A DNA stretch of 64,000 nucleotides from Amblyornis subalaris. Taxonomy: Eukaryota; Chordata; Aves; Passeriformes; Ptilonorhynchidae. Position numbers and translations under genes: made by a program. Positions 1-13,314 of this stretch are shown here, piece by piece. The stretch lies in assembly GCA_018881555.1 (NCBI GenBank), contig JACAXG010000013.1:10864479-10928478 (forward strand), read 5' to 3'. How positions within the stretch are numbered: the first letter of the stretch is position 1; each line of letters opens with the position of its first letter. The notes under the pieces are model-generated. The model worked only from the letters and a program-made list of their open reading frames with translations. It did no database searches and was not told the DNA's origin.

Positions 1-3000
1 CAGAGTGAGAAGGAATACAGTACATGGGGAAACAGGTACAGAACTCAGAATGATCTGGGGGACAAGACCACTTCATAGGTAGCCCACTTGAGCAGGATGC
101 GCAAATCCAGCATGGGAATATTTGGCTAAATGATGTTCCTAAATAAAGTTATTTAGGATTTATAGAGAATCACAACTAATAGTTAAGGGTTGAGACTGTT
201 GATGGCTGATGATGCTGAAAGGAGAATTTTCTTTGCAGAATTGAATGAAGAAGTTTTCAATTACATTTAAACATCCTCATATACTTCCTGGCTCGAGAGA
301 TGACTCGTTTTGATTCATCCAGATTGAATCTTAAAATTGTGCAGTAAATATCATCTGTTTCCTCCTGCTCTCTCTTCTCCCTCAAAACCAGCTCCAAAAA
401 AACTAAATGTAGACTTGTCTGGTTAATGTTGTAAGCCAGTAAAGGTTAAATTAAAAAAGCAGTTGATGAGAACTGTAATGAGTGTAGGGTAGAATACCAA
501 TTTNTTCCTGTTCCTGGTTACAAAAATTCTTTCTTTTTAGAAACTGATCAGCAATCACTGGATTCAATTAAAAAGCAAGGTTTATGTACTTAATTGTAAA
601 AAGTGCTTGCACCTTTTTCAAATAGGAAAACTTGGAATTTACTTCAGCTTCTTCATACAGACATGCTTCTCTCCATTTGGTTGTGATAAAAATCTGGGAA
701 TAGGGATACAAATGTGCATTTTGTAAGAAAGCAGAACGGCAAGACTTACAAAGTTAGCCTGGTGTGTATCCTCAGTAAGGCTGCACTGACACACTCACAG
801 TCAGAAGGTTTAAATTAGTGTTACCTGCCTTCCTTCTCTTACAGAGGGAAAGATTTGTGAGGCTATGTGGTTAGAGCTCACCTTCACTTTCCTCCTCAGC
901 CCTTCCCACCTTCAGTTTTGTTTCAGCCAGTTATGCCCCTTGTGTTTCACTGCATTGGGCCAACACTTGCACCAGGACAAGTGATTGAGTAAGACAGGAA
1001 TGGAAACAAGATGGATGGAAAAGGGGCAGAATTACCTCAGTCAGTGGCACTGCTGGCTCAGACTGTCCTGAAGTGTACTTGAAACTTGGCTTTCAATTAA
1101 ATGCCCAAAGTGTGTCAACGTCTGGAGGCTTTGGCTCAGGTCCTCAGACTCCTTGCATGCTTTTTTTCAGTCCCCACATGTTTTTTAACAGAACCTGTAG
1201 CTTGCAGAAGTAATACACTTATTTTTAGGCATCCTTGGGCTAAAAGGTTAGTCAACTGAAGAACTAAGAGAGGTATTATTAAATATTTAGCAAGTATCTC
1301 TTCACACTTGCGGTGTTGTGGGTTATGTGTCAAGGATGCAGCTCCACTGTGCCCGCTCGTGTTGCCCAGCACACTCACCAGGTACTCCTTTGATGTCAGT
1401 GGGCTTCTGGCACACGATGCTGTGCCGTGCAAGGCTTGTAGAAACAGTCCCCAGGATACTTCTGGAAGCTTCAGTCAACAAAAAGTTCTAATCGCTTTTG
1501 ATTGGACATTGTGACTCAGGCTCTCAACTTCTATTCTCGTAAAAATGATTTCTAAAGGTTTAGCTTAGAGTTGGGATTCTGAAGCTTATATTGATACTTT
1601 ATCCTAATATTAGAATGTTGAATTTTTTCTTTTAGAGTATGGACTATTATTGTTGCTTTTTGTCTCTAGAGAGGTTGTATAATAACTAAAGATTCAGAGT
1701 TCATTACAAAAGCAGTTTTAGCCTCTCTAAATTGGTCACTTGGTATGCAGTATCTGTGCTGTAAAGCTGTGGTGAAGAGGGTTCACCTAAATAGGAACTG
1801 TATTTGGAACATATATCTACCTATGTTTTATGCATAAATTGTCAGTTTCCTTTCATGTAATTTGCTTCTGAAGCACAGGAGGAGTGAAAAACATAGTGAT
1901 GCAACCTGAAGAGAGAGAATTCTATACTGCTCTGGGTACAGCAGTCAGCAGGTAAAGCCAAGGTGGATTGTCAGGCATTCTGTGCTTTGTATTTTGTTTC
2001 TGGCCAGCACCTCTTTTCTTTCAGTGCTGACCATGTTTCAGGTAGTTTTTCATACCTAGACCTGCCTTACATATGCTTAGAGAAAATAATTTTGTCTCCT
2101 AGAATTTCTTCCTTTGTTCTTATTTTTGTTTGTTTTAATAGGTTACATGGAAGATAAAAAGGTAGATTTTTAATAAGTGTATGAGCACAAACAACCTCAG
2201 AGTAACAAAGAGGGGAAGTGGGTAAAGTGGCTTAGGGTTAACTTTTTCCCTTTCATGGACTTCTACCATAAGCAGATTGGACAGCTGGGGAGATTGGTGT
2301 CAGGTTGGTACATTGTGATTTGAAAGAATTGCATGTTCCAGTGTTTGATGAAACAGTGGCCCTTTCAGCCTCGTATTGTCTGTATGATAACAGCTCTTAC
2401 CACTCGGAGATTAGGCAGAGAAATTTATTCTGCTTTTCCCCTGTCCCCCAAAGTTTAGGTCAAAGTAATTAGGATAAAATGCTCATTCCCTGTTATTTAA
2501 ATCCTCAGTTTAACTATCTCATCTTTTGACAAATAGGTATAATTAGTTCTCTTGTATAATTTATTAACTTCCCTATTAAGTTGTGTACAGATTAGTGAGG
2601 CACCGGGCATGCTAGCAAAAAAGGCTTCCAATTAGAAGGTGATAGATGGGTTTGTTGTATTTGATAAACAGGCTTTGTCACATTTTCAAATGAAACTGGA
2701 AGGAGCTGTTTTTGTTTAAATCCTGTCATATCATGAGTCTGACTGGTATTGAACTAGATTCTGTTTTGTGCATTGCCGTGATAGCTTTGCAACAAAAGGA
2801 GAAGATTTCAAGATATTAATAGCATATAAAAGGAGAATTTTGAGATTTCCTAAGAAGGATATAAAAAAGGGTTAGAGCAGAAAGAAAAAGTGAAAATTTG
2901 ATCCTTGTCTTGTACAGTTTGCTGAGACAAGGACTTGTGTCTAATTATGCACTTGAAAATGCCCCAGAAAGTGCTCCCTGAGGGCATGGACATGTACTAG

Positions 3001-3431
3001 GCTGTGGCAGGAAGTGTGCTGAGGCTGCCTCTCAGGCTTTGCTTGGCACAGGTGGGCACGAAGGTGTGTATGGAAACAGAGCCATGGGGATGGCAGCAGT
3101 GTTATTGCCATCAGAGCACTGCCCTTTGAGCTAAAAACCTCCCAGCAGATGGCACAGCTCCTGAAATTTCCGTAGAGAACAATTTAGTGAACGTTCAGAG
3201 GATGTCCATAGGACAGGACAGACCCAGGGTATGTCCAGAGGGATGGGTCTGGCTATGGTCAAGTATGTGTAACAGGAAATGGAGATTAAATCAGAGTGAG
3301 CTTGTGACAGAGTTAAAGCAGCAGGTCTCCTGCTCTTGTGCCCTGGCTGTATTTCCTTTGTATACTTTTTTCTCTGTACAGCTTTATACACAAAATAGTA
3401 CTGCAGGTTATAATGATAAAATGGGACTCAC

Positions 3432-3444
3432 ATATATATATATA
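3432..3444. repeat. Short (AT)n microsatellite
   Basis: Uninterrupted alternating AT run of 13 bases, followed by an A/T-rich stretch. Seen directly. Confidence 0.85.
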
Positions 3445-3902
3445 CTGTTATTAAATAATCTGCTTAGCAATTTGTGTTTATAATTGTCAATATTGTGTAT
3501 CATCACAGAAACGGAAAGGTTTCTGGTGTTTACATTCTTCACCATCCGCAAACTCCTGTGCTACTGCTGTTTCTTAGATCAGCTATTTCCTTTCAAATTG
3601 ATGATAACTTGTCCAAATACTCTATTCAACTAAGCATTGTAAATCCAGATCAGTCCCATCAAAATAAATGCGTTTTGGTTCTAGAGAGTTGGGCCTAGTT
3701 GCTTTCTTCCATCAGTGCTTGTGCTGAACTTTCTTATTCTGCTCCTTTTTGGACGTTTTTATTTCTCAAGTGAGATCTTTATNTGCTTTGCCAGTCTGAA
3801 ATGAGCACCTCTAACACCTTGTCACAAGCATCATAATTTAAAATGGTTAGAGAAGTTAGCAGTTTTAATTTCCAAAGTTGCAGCTTCCTCTAAAGTTGTT
3901 TA

Positions 3903-3956
3903 AGTTTGTGTTGTAGGTGTTTTTTTGTTGTTGCTTTGTGTTTGTTTGGTTTTGAG
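3903..3956. repeat. T/G-rich low-complexity tract
   Basis: Short TTG and TTTG repeats with T runs on the plus strand. It is the same compositional type as the tracts at 23.6, 29.4 and 61.0 kb. Confidence 0.6.
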
Positions 3957-5130
3957 GGAGAAGGCACTGAGTTCTTGGGTCAGACTTTCATACTATTTTT
4001 TTTTTGATCTATTAAAACCTGCCATGATTTTCAATCTTTTTTTGTCCTGCTACTGATGTATTGCACAGGAGTGAATCTGGCTTCCTGAGATAATTTATCT
4101 TTCTGCTATTTCCCTTGACTCTGTAACTTTGTCATTTCCCTTCAAGAGTTTTATTTACTTTGGAGGTGTTTATATAGTAGGCAATTTTTTTTGCTTTCAT
4201 TCGTATCCAGCAGATCGGTATTCATTGAGCTTGCAAGAAGAGGTTTTCCTTTGACCCTTAGGATGAAGGGTTACTATTTCAGCCAGTATTTCTGGTGCAG
4301 CTTCTTCCCCTAGGAATTTTCTAAAGGAATGAGCTTACAGTATGACTGCCAACATTAAATATCCAACCTGGAAGGACTGCTTGAAAGTAAAAGACCCTTG
4401 GCTGCTGCTTCTTTCTCTCTCTCTCCCTTTCTTCAAAAGGAGAGGTAATAAAAGTTCTGCCTGTTTGACTCCCTGCAGAAAGCTAAAATATCTGGGTGAT
4501 CTGAGGTGCAAAAAACTGGAGCAACTAATGAGCTGGGCGTGGAAGTGACTTGAGGTGATGTAGGTTGCAGTGTCTTGGTGAGATTGCCAGTGCTTTTTCT
4601 CTTCACTGACACTTCCTAGAAGCATAAAATGCTGCCTCTGGACCTTGTCAAACTTCTTAGAGAGAGATTAAAAATGTAGTAATTAGACCTTAATCTTCCA
4701 TGTGACATGTACTAGACAGTAAATAGAGACTTTACAAGACATACCTGGATTTTGAGCTGGGGAGTTAGTGTGGCACTAAGATACCGATAGAAATGAGCTG
4801 ATTTTGCTAATAGACAGAATCCTATACAGGCCCAAGGAGAGATTTTTGTCCAATGGGATATAGCAATGTCTCTTGAACAGTCTGTCCTAATTGATAGTTC
4901 AGACTTCCTTTTTCCATCTCCATTGGTACTGTTGTCAAATTGGAACATGACTTCTGTGTACCATGAGTGCTCCTGAAGAACCTGGCCACCAGGTAATGTC
5001 CATTCCTGTGGTCTGCATATCATGACCTTACATGGATAAGGAATAGGACTACCCTTCAAGTTGAGTAGAGCCAAAACCCTGTTTGGGTTGCAGTGTCTCT
5101 CATTTCTCCTTGTAATTTCTCAGAAGCCTT

Positions 5131-5159
5131 TTCTAGCATATATGCTTTCTAGCATATGC
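5131..5159. repeat. Imperfect tandem duplication, about 15 bp
   Basis: Two copies of TTCTAGCATAT(AT)GC lie next to each other (5131-5145 and 5147-5159), differing by a 2-bp AT. This fits replication slippage. No function is implied. Confidence 0.7.
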
Positions 5160-8100
5160 AGTTTGGTTGCCATAGTAACAAATGTCTATCTACTTGATTG
5201 TTCTGTTGCTGTTTTGATTTCTATTTTCTTATACCTTGCCCATCACCATTGTGTTCACTCCCCTGAACAGCATAGAACTGATTTATTCTAGCATCAGACC
5301 TTCTCTCACAGCACCTGAAGGCTCAGCTTTATTGTTTATGTCACTGGATTCAGCTTTGGCTGTTGATCACAAAGAAGGAGGAGTCACTAACTCCTGTCCT
5401 GTATCCAACAGGGTTTTGCTTTTTGTTAGCAGTTCTCTGATAGGCATTTATTCTTCAAATACTTTTTGTGAAATATTGTGTCTTTTTTTTTTTCCCCTTA
5501 GAGAGATCATGGGTTCAGGGCCTTAATCTTTCTGCTTGGAAGCTCCTTTGAACCTTTGCTTTGTGGTAGCCCCTGGCTATAAGGTGGGCACAGGAGCACT
5601 GCCCCGTGCTGGAGCACAAAGATGCTGAGATAATACAGACTGCATGAGTAGCACAAATAGCTGACTTGCTACAAATTGTGGCGTGGGGAGTTCCTACAGC
5701 AAGGCTTTTGTGTAGAATTATTTGTAAGTATGTAAATACTTTTTTGACAGAGCAAAAATATCCAATATTCTTGTGAACGGATGACAGAACTAATTTGGCA
5801 AAATGGCCAAATATTTTTCGGTTATGAACATAAACCTGCCCAGCTCTTAGAGAGTTTTCATTTGAATGACTTTAACACAGTCTATTAATGATCCTGGAAA
5901 CTAACTCCAGTCATTTAATTAACTCATTAGGTGCAGCCTCTAAAGGGGAAGGTAATTCAGCTAGAATGAGGCTAACAAGAACATAGCTGTCACCTGCTTT
6001 ATGATATTACTATAGTTTTCTAAATCTTAGCCAAATGTGTTTCAAAGTTGTGTCGCAGAAGTTAAAAATCTACAATATGTATAAGGAAATGATACATTGC
6101 ATATATATAATTATCAAACACAGCTGTTAAAGGAAAGAGCAAGTGATATTTTTGTCTTCCAAAGAAGTAGTTCAGCCTCTCTGTGGCTGTTGGTGTTCCT
6201 GCAATAGAAGCACATGAAGCACTTGTATGGTGTGTTCTTCCTGCTGCTTGAGGACAATGGTTCAAAATATCCTCTCAGAGCTTTTGATGGTTCTTATTCT
6301 AGTCGGGAAATTGTCCTTGCTTTAACATCTCCTTAAGTAGTGCACACAAAAAAGGAAAGGGGACTGTGTTCTGGTTTTGGGGGACAAAACTAATGAATCT
6401 CTTAATTTAGCAGCGGAGTTTGGAACAAATGGAAAAGAGGCGAACGTGAATTTCTTTTCTGTTGGGTCTGGAATGTTAAGTTTAGACAACCTTGCTCTTA
6501 TATTCAGATACCTTTACTTCACTGTGATTTCACAGATAAATACCTTAGACTATATGATTTCTTGGATTTTAATGCTGGTGTTAATATATCTATAAGGATG
6601 AATTACAAGCTGCAAAGAAGACATCCAACCTGCAGTCTCCATTTTGAATGTGAAAATATTCTTCACCTGTTCCTAGCAGGAACTGCAGTATCTTACAGAG
6701 ATGATTGACTTATGCTTGAGGTTTTTTGTGGCTATTAACAGACTCTTTGGTGCTTTACGTTTCAGTGATCTTGGGAAATAAAATATTCAGGCATTAAGGT
6801 GAGATTTCAGGAAAATTTGAATATTCCTTAAATGGGGCACCAACTAGAGCAGTATGTCTCCATAGCAATTTTGTTTTTTTAATTACTGCAGGTATTTATT
6901 TGGGTTGCTTCCCTATGTATTTATTTATTCATTTAAGTGTGTCTTCTTTTCCACTGCTCCAGGCCAGCCTGACATGCTCTAAATCATTAACCCTGTGCTT
7001 CAGGGAACTTACCCTCCTGGCAGCATCTTTGATATTAGATTGGATCCCTTCTGGGCAAAATTTAATTGCCTGGATTTCTAGGGAGAGAGCTGGTTCCCTC
7101 AGTGTCTCGCTGCTCCAGCATCATTGTTTCAGCAGTTGATTTAGAAGCCAAGTTTGAGCTGCTATGTGATAGTGGAGGGAGAGCAGGCAGTGAATCACAG
7201 GGCACTGGCTGTGCTGTGAAGCATAAGCTGATATGTTTCTTCATTTAGGGATGTATTTGCTCTAAGTGTACTAGCAGTCTATAAGTATTTATACCAATAA
7301 AAGCAGCATGAGATGGATGAATACAATTTTATAGCACTTGGTTATAGATTACAAGAAAACCTGGAATTCTGTCCGTGGTAAGTCAGAGAGACAATCACTG
7401 TAGCATTAATGTAATAAGGTAATGTATCTTACCTTAAGCTTGATTTATATAAGCAAGGCTGTGATTTTTGGTAGGTTCAACCTCTAGGACAAGTTAGAGA
7501 AAAAACAGAAGATATTGATGTGGTTTTTTGTATTAGTCATGGCTGTGGAATTGCTTTTTACAGAAGTGGCCCCTTTGAAGTCAATAGAGCTGTTTACTGC
7601 TATTTGCTTATTCAGGCACTGCATTGTCAGTGAGTTCTTTCAGAATCACCAAAGTTTTTGTGGATAAAATACAAAGCCATGATGAGGAGAGCAGTGGTTA
7701 TGGGTATCCACACAAAACTTCCATGAAAACTTGAATGTTGTACCTTTGCTTTGGTAGTAACCAAACNCAAGTGCTCCCTCCACTGTAAGTGTTCCAGGAT
7801 AAAGCAAGACTTAAAACCCAAAAGAGACAGAAAGTTCACTGTCAGATTAGTTAAGTCAGGTGTAAAAGGAAAGTGAAACCCAGATTTTGTCTTTGTATTT
7901 CAGGATATGTGTTCCTATCTACCTGTGTTTAGCTGTGTCATAACCACAGCTTGGGAAGCTGCTGGGTATCTGACATATTCAGGATTACTTTTGTAGGTAT
8001 TCAATGTTTTGACTGTGTGTATATGCACAGGACAGGACTGGTTTTGTAGCAGAAGGAAGCCAGTATTGGAAAGGCTGATAGAAATGGCACATTGTCTGTA

Positions 8101-8900
8101 CTGCCCCTTTGAAGAAGCCTGTAGTTTCTTTGAGATATAAATGGTTCTTGCAGTGTTCTTAGACTTAAAGAGAATATTAAGAAGGACAGCATAACCCAGC
8201 AAACCCCTTTCCCCATGTTTAGATGGATTAGACTCCTTCCTTTCCTATCTAAATCTGGGGTAGTTCTGCTGTTATCTAAAAGCAGTTTTCATTAGAAGAA
8301 AAAATGTACATCTAAGTAAAATATGAAGTTGAAAGTCAGAGTTGAGATAGAGCTCGTTGCATCACTTTATCTCTATCTGAATGTTACTGGTGTGATTATC
8401 ACAGTGCACTGGCTCAGTGGGGAGGGAGGATGTGCAGGCAGGAATTTCATTTGTTGGGGTAAAAAAGTGAAAAATTTCTCAGCAGTTGCTGTGGGTCTTT
8501 ACTAGATTTTGCTGAATGGTGCAAATATAATACTACAAAGCTTTTTTTAGTAGTTTGATTTCAGGGAAAGGAGAATGCGTGGAGAAGAGAATATGTGGGG
8601 ATAAAAATGATGCGGTAATCTTCAAATTTCCCTGTCAAAGCAGTCTCAGTTGTGGGGAAGCATAGAAATAGAAAATTGTGTTTCTTGTTACCCCCTGTCC
8701 CATAGATCTTGGGAAAGGTGAGAGCAGAACGTTGGTCCCACAGTCTCTAACTTCTTTCCATGTTCTCTCACTGGAGCAAGGGAGTGACACACGCTGAGGA
8801 AACTGGAGCAGTCAGGGAGCCTTTGTTCTGCAAAGGTAAATTCAAATTAATGAAAGAGCAAACAGTAGTAATCAGAGCAACGGTGGGGGATTAAAAGAAC

Positions 8901-11481
8901 AGTAAAAGTGCATGAAAGCTCGGTAAAAAAAGCCAAACCAACAAAGCAATCACCCCAAAAACCGAGCAGAAACCCCCCTTCCTACACAAGAGTCCATCTG
9001 CTCGCGGGCACTGCTGTGTCCCAGGGTCTGGGTGCGTGCAGGTTCTGCCTTCCTGTGCTTTTTCTCTTTGTTTCTCCTACTGTTTCCGTTTCTCACTGAC
9101 TGACTACAGACCTTCTCTTTGCAATCCCTGTTCTGTCTAGCTGTGCCTTGCCCTGGGAGAGTAAAATGGGCAGGGTGTCATTAGGCTGGAGAGAGAAGGA
9201 CTTCAGAACTTGCTGCAAGGGCAGTTGCTAACACTGCAATACAAATAACGTTCCCNCCAGCTTGCAGGTGAGAGGGGTAAAACTGCTATCTTTTTACTGA
9301 GCCCTTCAGAGAAGTCTCTTAGGACAAATGAAGTTCTTCAGCTAGCAAAGGTCTCAAATGTTTTCNGAAACGCCTTCAGGTATTTTTCCCAAATAACTCC
9401 TGTGTCAAGACTTAACTGCTGTCCTGCTTCCCCCCCTGTACAACACAACCCGTATAGTTCTTTGAGGCTATCACCTTCAGCTCTGCAACTCCAGATTTCC
9501 TGAGAGCCTCTAAATTAGAGGTTTTAGGCGCTCTCGTCTCTGTCATAACTCGTGTCAAAGCCCCATCATTTTCCACTAATGCCCATTCCTTTGCTTCCTT
9601 TCTTATACCACAGCAGCTGTGAGATTTGCAGCAAGAAAGGGTGTCGTATACTACATCAGCTAAGTGAGGTATTTAATATTTTATGAATTTAGGTCTTCGT
9701 TGTTCATTTCTCTTGCTTTTTTTATTTTTATTTAGGAAAACAAATGGTGTCATTCATGCTGCCTAATGTTTTACAGCAGCAACATCTGTTATGTTTTCCC
9801 TTTTCTGTTTCTGAGGATACAGACATATCACATGTGGCACTTACAGCTGCNTTTAACATAAATTACAACTGATACACAGTTTGTATTTCTCTGCCTGACT
9901 TTCAAAATAATTGTTAGAGATTAATCCATNTTCACCAGGATTTTTTTTTTCCCACACTGGAGTTTTCTCTTTTGCTCCCTATGATTATATTTTGCCTCTG
10001 ATANGAGGTAAACTCAGCAGCATTTGAATCAAATGAGAAATGTGCCACATTCAAAATTGGGCAGTGTAAGTTNGTTTACCCTTTTCCATTCTTTACTAGG
10101 AGTTTTAACCGTAACTTACCATCTGGATTACTGCAGCATCCTTGCAAGCTGCAATCAAAGCTGTATCACCCTCTTCCAATGTATATGAAAATGCAGCAGC
10201 TCCGAACGTCCTGCCTATGATGCCTTCCCCTAAATGAACCCTCTCTTTATGCCTCATTAGATTCTCATTTTGTTTTATCCTGCTTGCATCTTCTGCTACT
10301 CAGTTTCTTTGCTTAAATAATCTTTTATTGCATTGTTCACCTTCTTTCTACTTTATTAATGGTCACATCTCCCCCTCTTTTTTTCTCCTGCCCGTTCACT
10401 GTAGCTTTCTGCCATATTACTGTGTTTGGAGGCTTTCTGTGCAGAATCACAGTGTTACTTAGCTCATCATTCAAAATCTGTACTGAGACCCTGTTCATCA
10501 TGGAAATTCTTCTGTAGTGTTGGTTGCAACGAAGATAACAGTGCATAACAGTGCAAAACATTTAACTTCCCTGGATAATCATTTAATCTTGCTGCATTTC
10601 CAAGAATCTTCCCCTCTGATCTTCTCAAATTGTCTTTTGTTAGTTGACACTTTGAATCACCCCTGTGATCCTGTTGTGATTCTGAGCTTGCTGCAGTTTG
10701 AGCTCTGTGTTCATGTGGAGTCAAATTGACACTAATGGCCATAGTCATAGATTGCAGGTGTGTGTCTTTATGGGCTCTTCATANTATGAATTATGCATCT
10801 CTGTCTGCATTATGCTCCTCAACACTGAAACTAATAATAGAAGTGATACTAACAGAGAATACTTATGTTTTAGTAAAAATGAATTTAAACTCNTGAGATG
10901 GTAATACTTCAGGATCTGAAATGCTTTAATGGAGAAATTTTACTTGTAATTATCACTGTTTCCAGGACTCTGATTCAAGATTTTGGAGTGTACTGTTGAA
11001 ATACACTGTTGAAATTTTTGATAAGGGATGAATGAAATCTGAATTTTCTGTGACACTGAAAAATAACNTCAGTCAGGGTTTATTATTTGCCAAATGGATA
11101 GCCTGATTTCATACCCTCTTGAGGTGTCTGTGAAATTTTCACTGTTGTTCTACAGGACTGGCCCCAGCTAANACTCACCAGTGAACTTTAGAGCTCCACG
11201 GTGCTGTTCTGGTGCTGCTGCTACTGCCAGTGCTGTTGAGCTGGAATTCATTGTGATATGAAGTGAGCGGGAGGACTTCCTGCTTATGACATCTCTTAAA
11301 TTCAATTAGTGCCCCTTATACCATGGGAGGCCACTGCAATGTCTGAAGAGGAGAAAAAGAAATAAATTCCCACAGCCCTCTCTTGTTTGTACTTATTATT
11401 GTTTTCCTACAGCCCTCCTCTCCATTTAAATTCTGTTCACTGCAAGTGTCACAAATCTGCAGCTGTTAAAAGCAGTATTGT
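8901..11481. other. Non-coding DNA upstream of the solo LTR
   Basis: Holds an A/C-rich low-complexity patch (about 8924-8977) and a dense cluster of single ambiguous bases from 9256 on. It also has a strong polypyrimidine tract ending in a CAG-like acceptor (TAG at 10402-10404, plus strand), after which no convincing coding frame appears. The minus-strand stretch 10120-10299 is listed separately as an exon-like candidate. Nothing else is recognised. Confidence 0.5.
10120..10299 (-). other. Exon-like open stretch with ankyrin-like end (weak)
   Basis: On the minus strand, 60 codons stay open from just after a TGA (complement of 10300-10302) to an exact ATG|GTAAGT splice donor (GTAAGT on the complement of 10114-10119), with the donor at phase 0. 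The last 20 residues contain LEEGDTALIAACKD, which resembles the G-x-T-A-L-x-x-A-A core of an ankyrin repeat. Against this, no polypyrimidine tract or clear acceptor is seen at the upstream end and no second ankyrin exon was found nearby. A chance open frame is quite possible. No gene is named. Confidence 0.15.
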
Positions 11482-11900
11482 TGTGGTTTAACNCGAGCTG
11501 GTAACTAAGCCCCACACAGCCAATGGCTCCTTCCCCTCCCAGCGTGAAACAGTTGCTCACCACCAACCGATTGATGCCCAGAGTGCCCAAGGGCAGCAGC
11601 CCCTGGGCAACCTTCCCCTAGTTTATTGCTGAGCATGATGCCATGGTCTGGAATATCCCTTTGGTCATTTGTGGTCAGCTGTCCCAGCTGTGTCCCCTCC
11701 CAGCTCCTTGTGCACCTCCCTCCTCNTCGCTGATGGGGTGGAGTGAGGAGCAGGCAAGTCCCTGACTCTGTGCAAGCCCTGCTCAGCAATAACTAAACTA
11801 TCCCTGTTTTACCAGCACTGTTCCCAGCCCAAATCTGAAACACAGCCCCATACCAGCTACTGTGAAGAGAATTAACCACAACCCAGCCCTAACCAGCACA
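11482..11900 (+). mobile_element. Solo LTR of an avian endogenous retrovirus
   Basis: The block begins TGTGGTTTAAC and ends CCAGCACA, so it has the TG...CA ends of an LTR. Internal phrases (for example the GAATATCCCTTTGGTCA stretch near 11653 and CCCCATACCAGCTACT near 11847) match from memory a common bird LTR that I associate with ERVL-like elements; the family name is not certain. The flanks carry ATTGT (11477-11481) and ATTAT (11901-11905), consistent with a 5-bp target duplication with one change. No internal retroviral sequence and no second LTR follow, so it is a solo LTR left by recombination. Two Ns (11493, 11726) lie inside. At 419 bp it looks near full length, though small internal losses cannot be excluded. 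Confidence 0.75.
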
Positions 11901-13300
11901 ATTATGAATAAATAAACATTTATCAGATGGCCTTTTGAGAAGGTGAATAATTTAGCTAGAAAAATTCCAACAATAACAAAAGCATGCTGCTGACTGACAA
12001 TTTATTTCATCCTGTTGAGATGCAAGGAGTTGTTGCATGCTGAGTGAATATTGATCTGCTCTATACAGATAAATGAAATTCCACTTACAATTCTTTGGTT
12101 GCTCGCTTGTCACCAATTAAAACTGAAGAGCATGGTCGGGCACCAAAAATGTTAATTAGCTCTCTTCAGTTGCTGGTTATCTGCTGACCCAGGAGGCTGT
12201 AGGCTGGCTTGTTTGATCCAGCTGTGTGTGGCCTTCACTCTGTGCAAGAGCTCTTTTCTAGCTCATGTCATTCCCTTTCCGTTACTCTTCATGATGATGA
12301 TGAGCATAGTAGGGTGTAGCCACATGGGGGGGAAAAAATAATTGCTTGTTCCTTCCTTCCCCTACTTACTTGCACTTTTATCTAGTTGTTAGTCATTATC
12401 TTTGTGGATATATTCTAGTCACTGTTTCTCACTAGTACCTGCGCAGTCAGTGGTCATAATTTAAAAGTTGCTTTTCCTCTATGTACAACCATGTAACAAG
12501 GTATGAACTGANGAAAAAACATCTGTACTGGAGTCAAAAATGAACTTCTAACTAAATGATTTGTTCTCTGGATTATCACTTTTCAGAAAGTCACAGGAGC
12601 CCTATCAGAAATAAAACGGATTGCCAGAAAGCGGGCCAATATTACAGGAAGAGGAGAAAACAAGTGACAGAATGAAAGCTAGGGAATGAGATCAAAAGGA
12701 GCACTGAGGTTGCTGGGAAGAGTGTCTGGTCAGCAGAGCAGCTGAGGCGTCTGCTCCTTGGCTGATGTTCCTCCCCATTGCTGCAGCAGAGCTGGAACAG
12801 CCTGAAGAGGTTGCTCGGTGGAGCATTAAGAAGCAATCATGGCTCTCCTAACAGGAGTCAGGGTTCTTACCTTCCCTCATCATCAGGGATTCTAAAAGTA
12901 ATGCCTGCAGAGACAAGGTAGAAAATAAGATGATGGGGCTGTATTTTGAGCCGTTTTGTTTGCAAATCCTGAGTGATTCTGCTGACGTGGAGTTATACAG
13001 GTGCAATGGAGATCACGATCTGGGCCTTTGAAGATGACGTTTCAGTGTTTTGACAGCTCCAAAAATACTGGCATTTCTAGTAGCAGGAGGCCATGAAAAT
13101 ATTGATTCAGCAACAGGATTGCTTTGTAAAGCAGTGATGGCTGGTTTCTGAAGGAAAGCATGTTGCTCCAGGCTCTGTAGTACATTGCTAACAAGGAAGG
13201 AGTAAGGGCATTGAAAACCAAACGTGTAGATGGGGAATATGCCTTAAGAAATCAGCTAAGTTGCAGTTTTCTGACTATATACCCCATTGTCAGAAAACTT

Positions 13301-13314
13301 GGGGGGGGGGGGGG
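13301..13314 (+). repeat. G14 homopolymer
   Basis: Fourteen consecutive G on the plus strand, in otherwise AT-rich DNA. Runs of this kind can fold as G-quadruplexes and are also prone to length error in assemblies, so the exact length is uncertain. Confidence 0.85.

Larger units (their letters stand above)
1..8900. other. Unique AT-rich non-coding DNA
   Basis: No gene is recognised here. Open frames are short (the longest is 120 codons, minus strand 4712-5074) and resemble no family I know. Minor structure includes a short AT run near 3432, a T/G-rich stretch at 3903-3956 and an imperfect direct duplication at 5131-5159 (two 13-15 bp copies beginning TTCTAGCATAT). Only three ambiguous bases occur (504, 3783, 7767). 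I see no interspersed repeat I can name. Intergenic or intronic sequence is the best reading. Confidence 0.6.

Noticed and set aside
4980..5000. CTCF-like half word (GGCCACCAGG)
   Set aside because: The required G-rich continuation is absent; the same holds for CCACCAGGCGATGG near 39822.
12785..12830. CR1-like phrase (GAACAGCCTGAAGAGGTTGC)
   Set aside because: No further CR1 segments on either side, so a chance match is likely.
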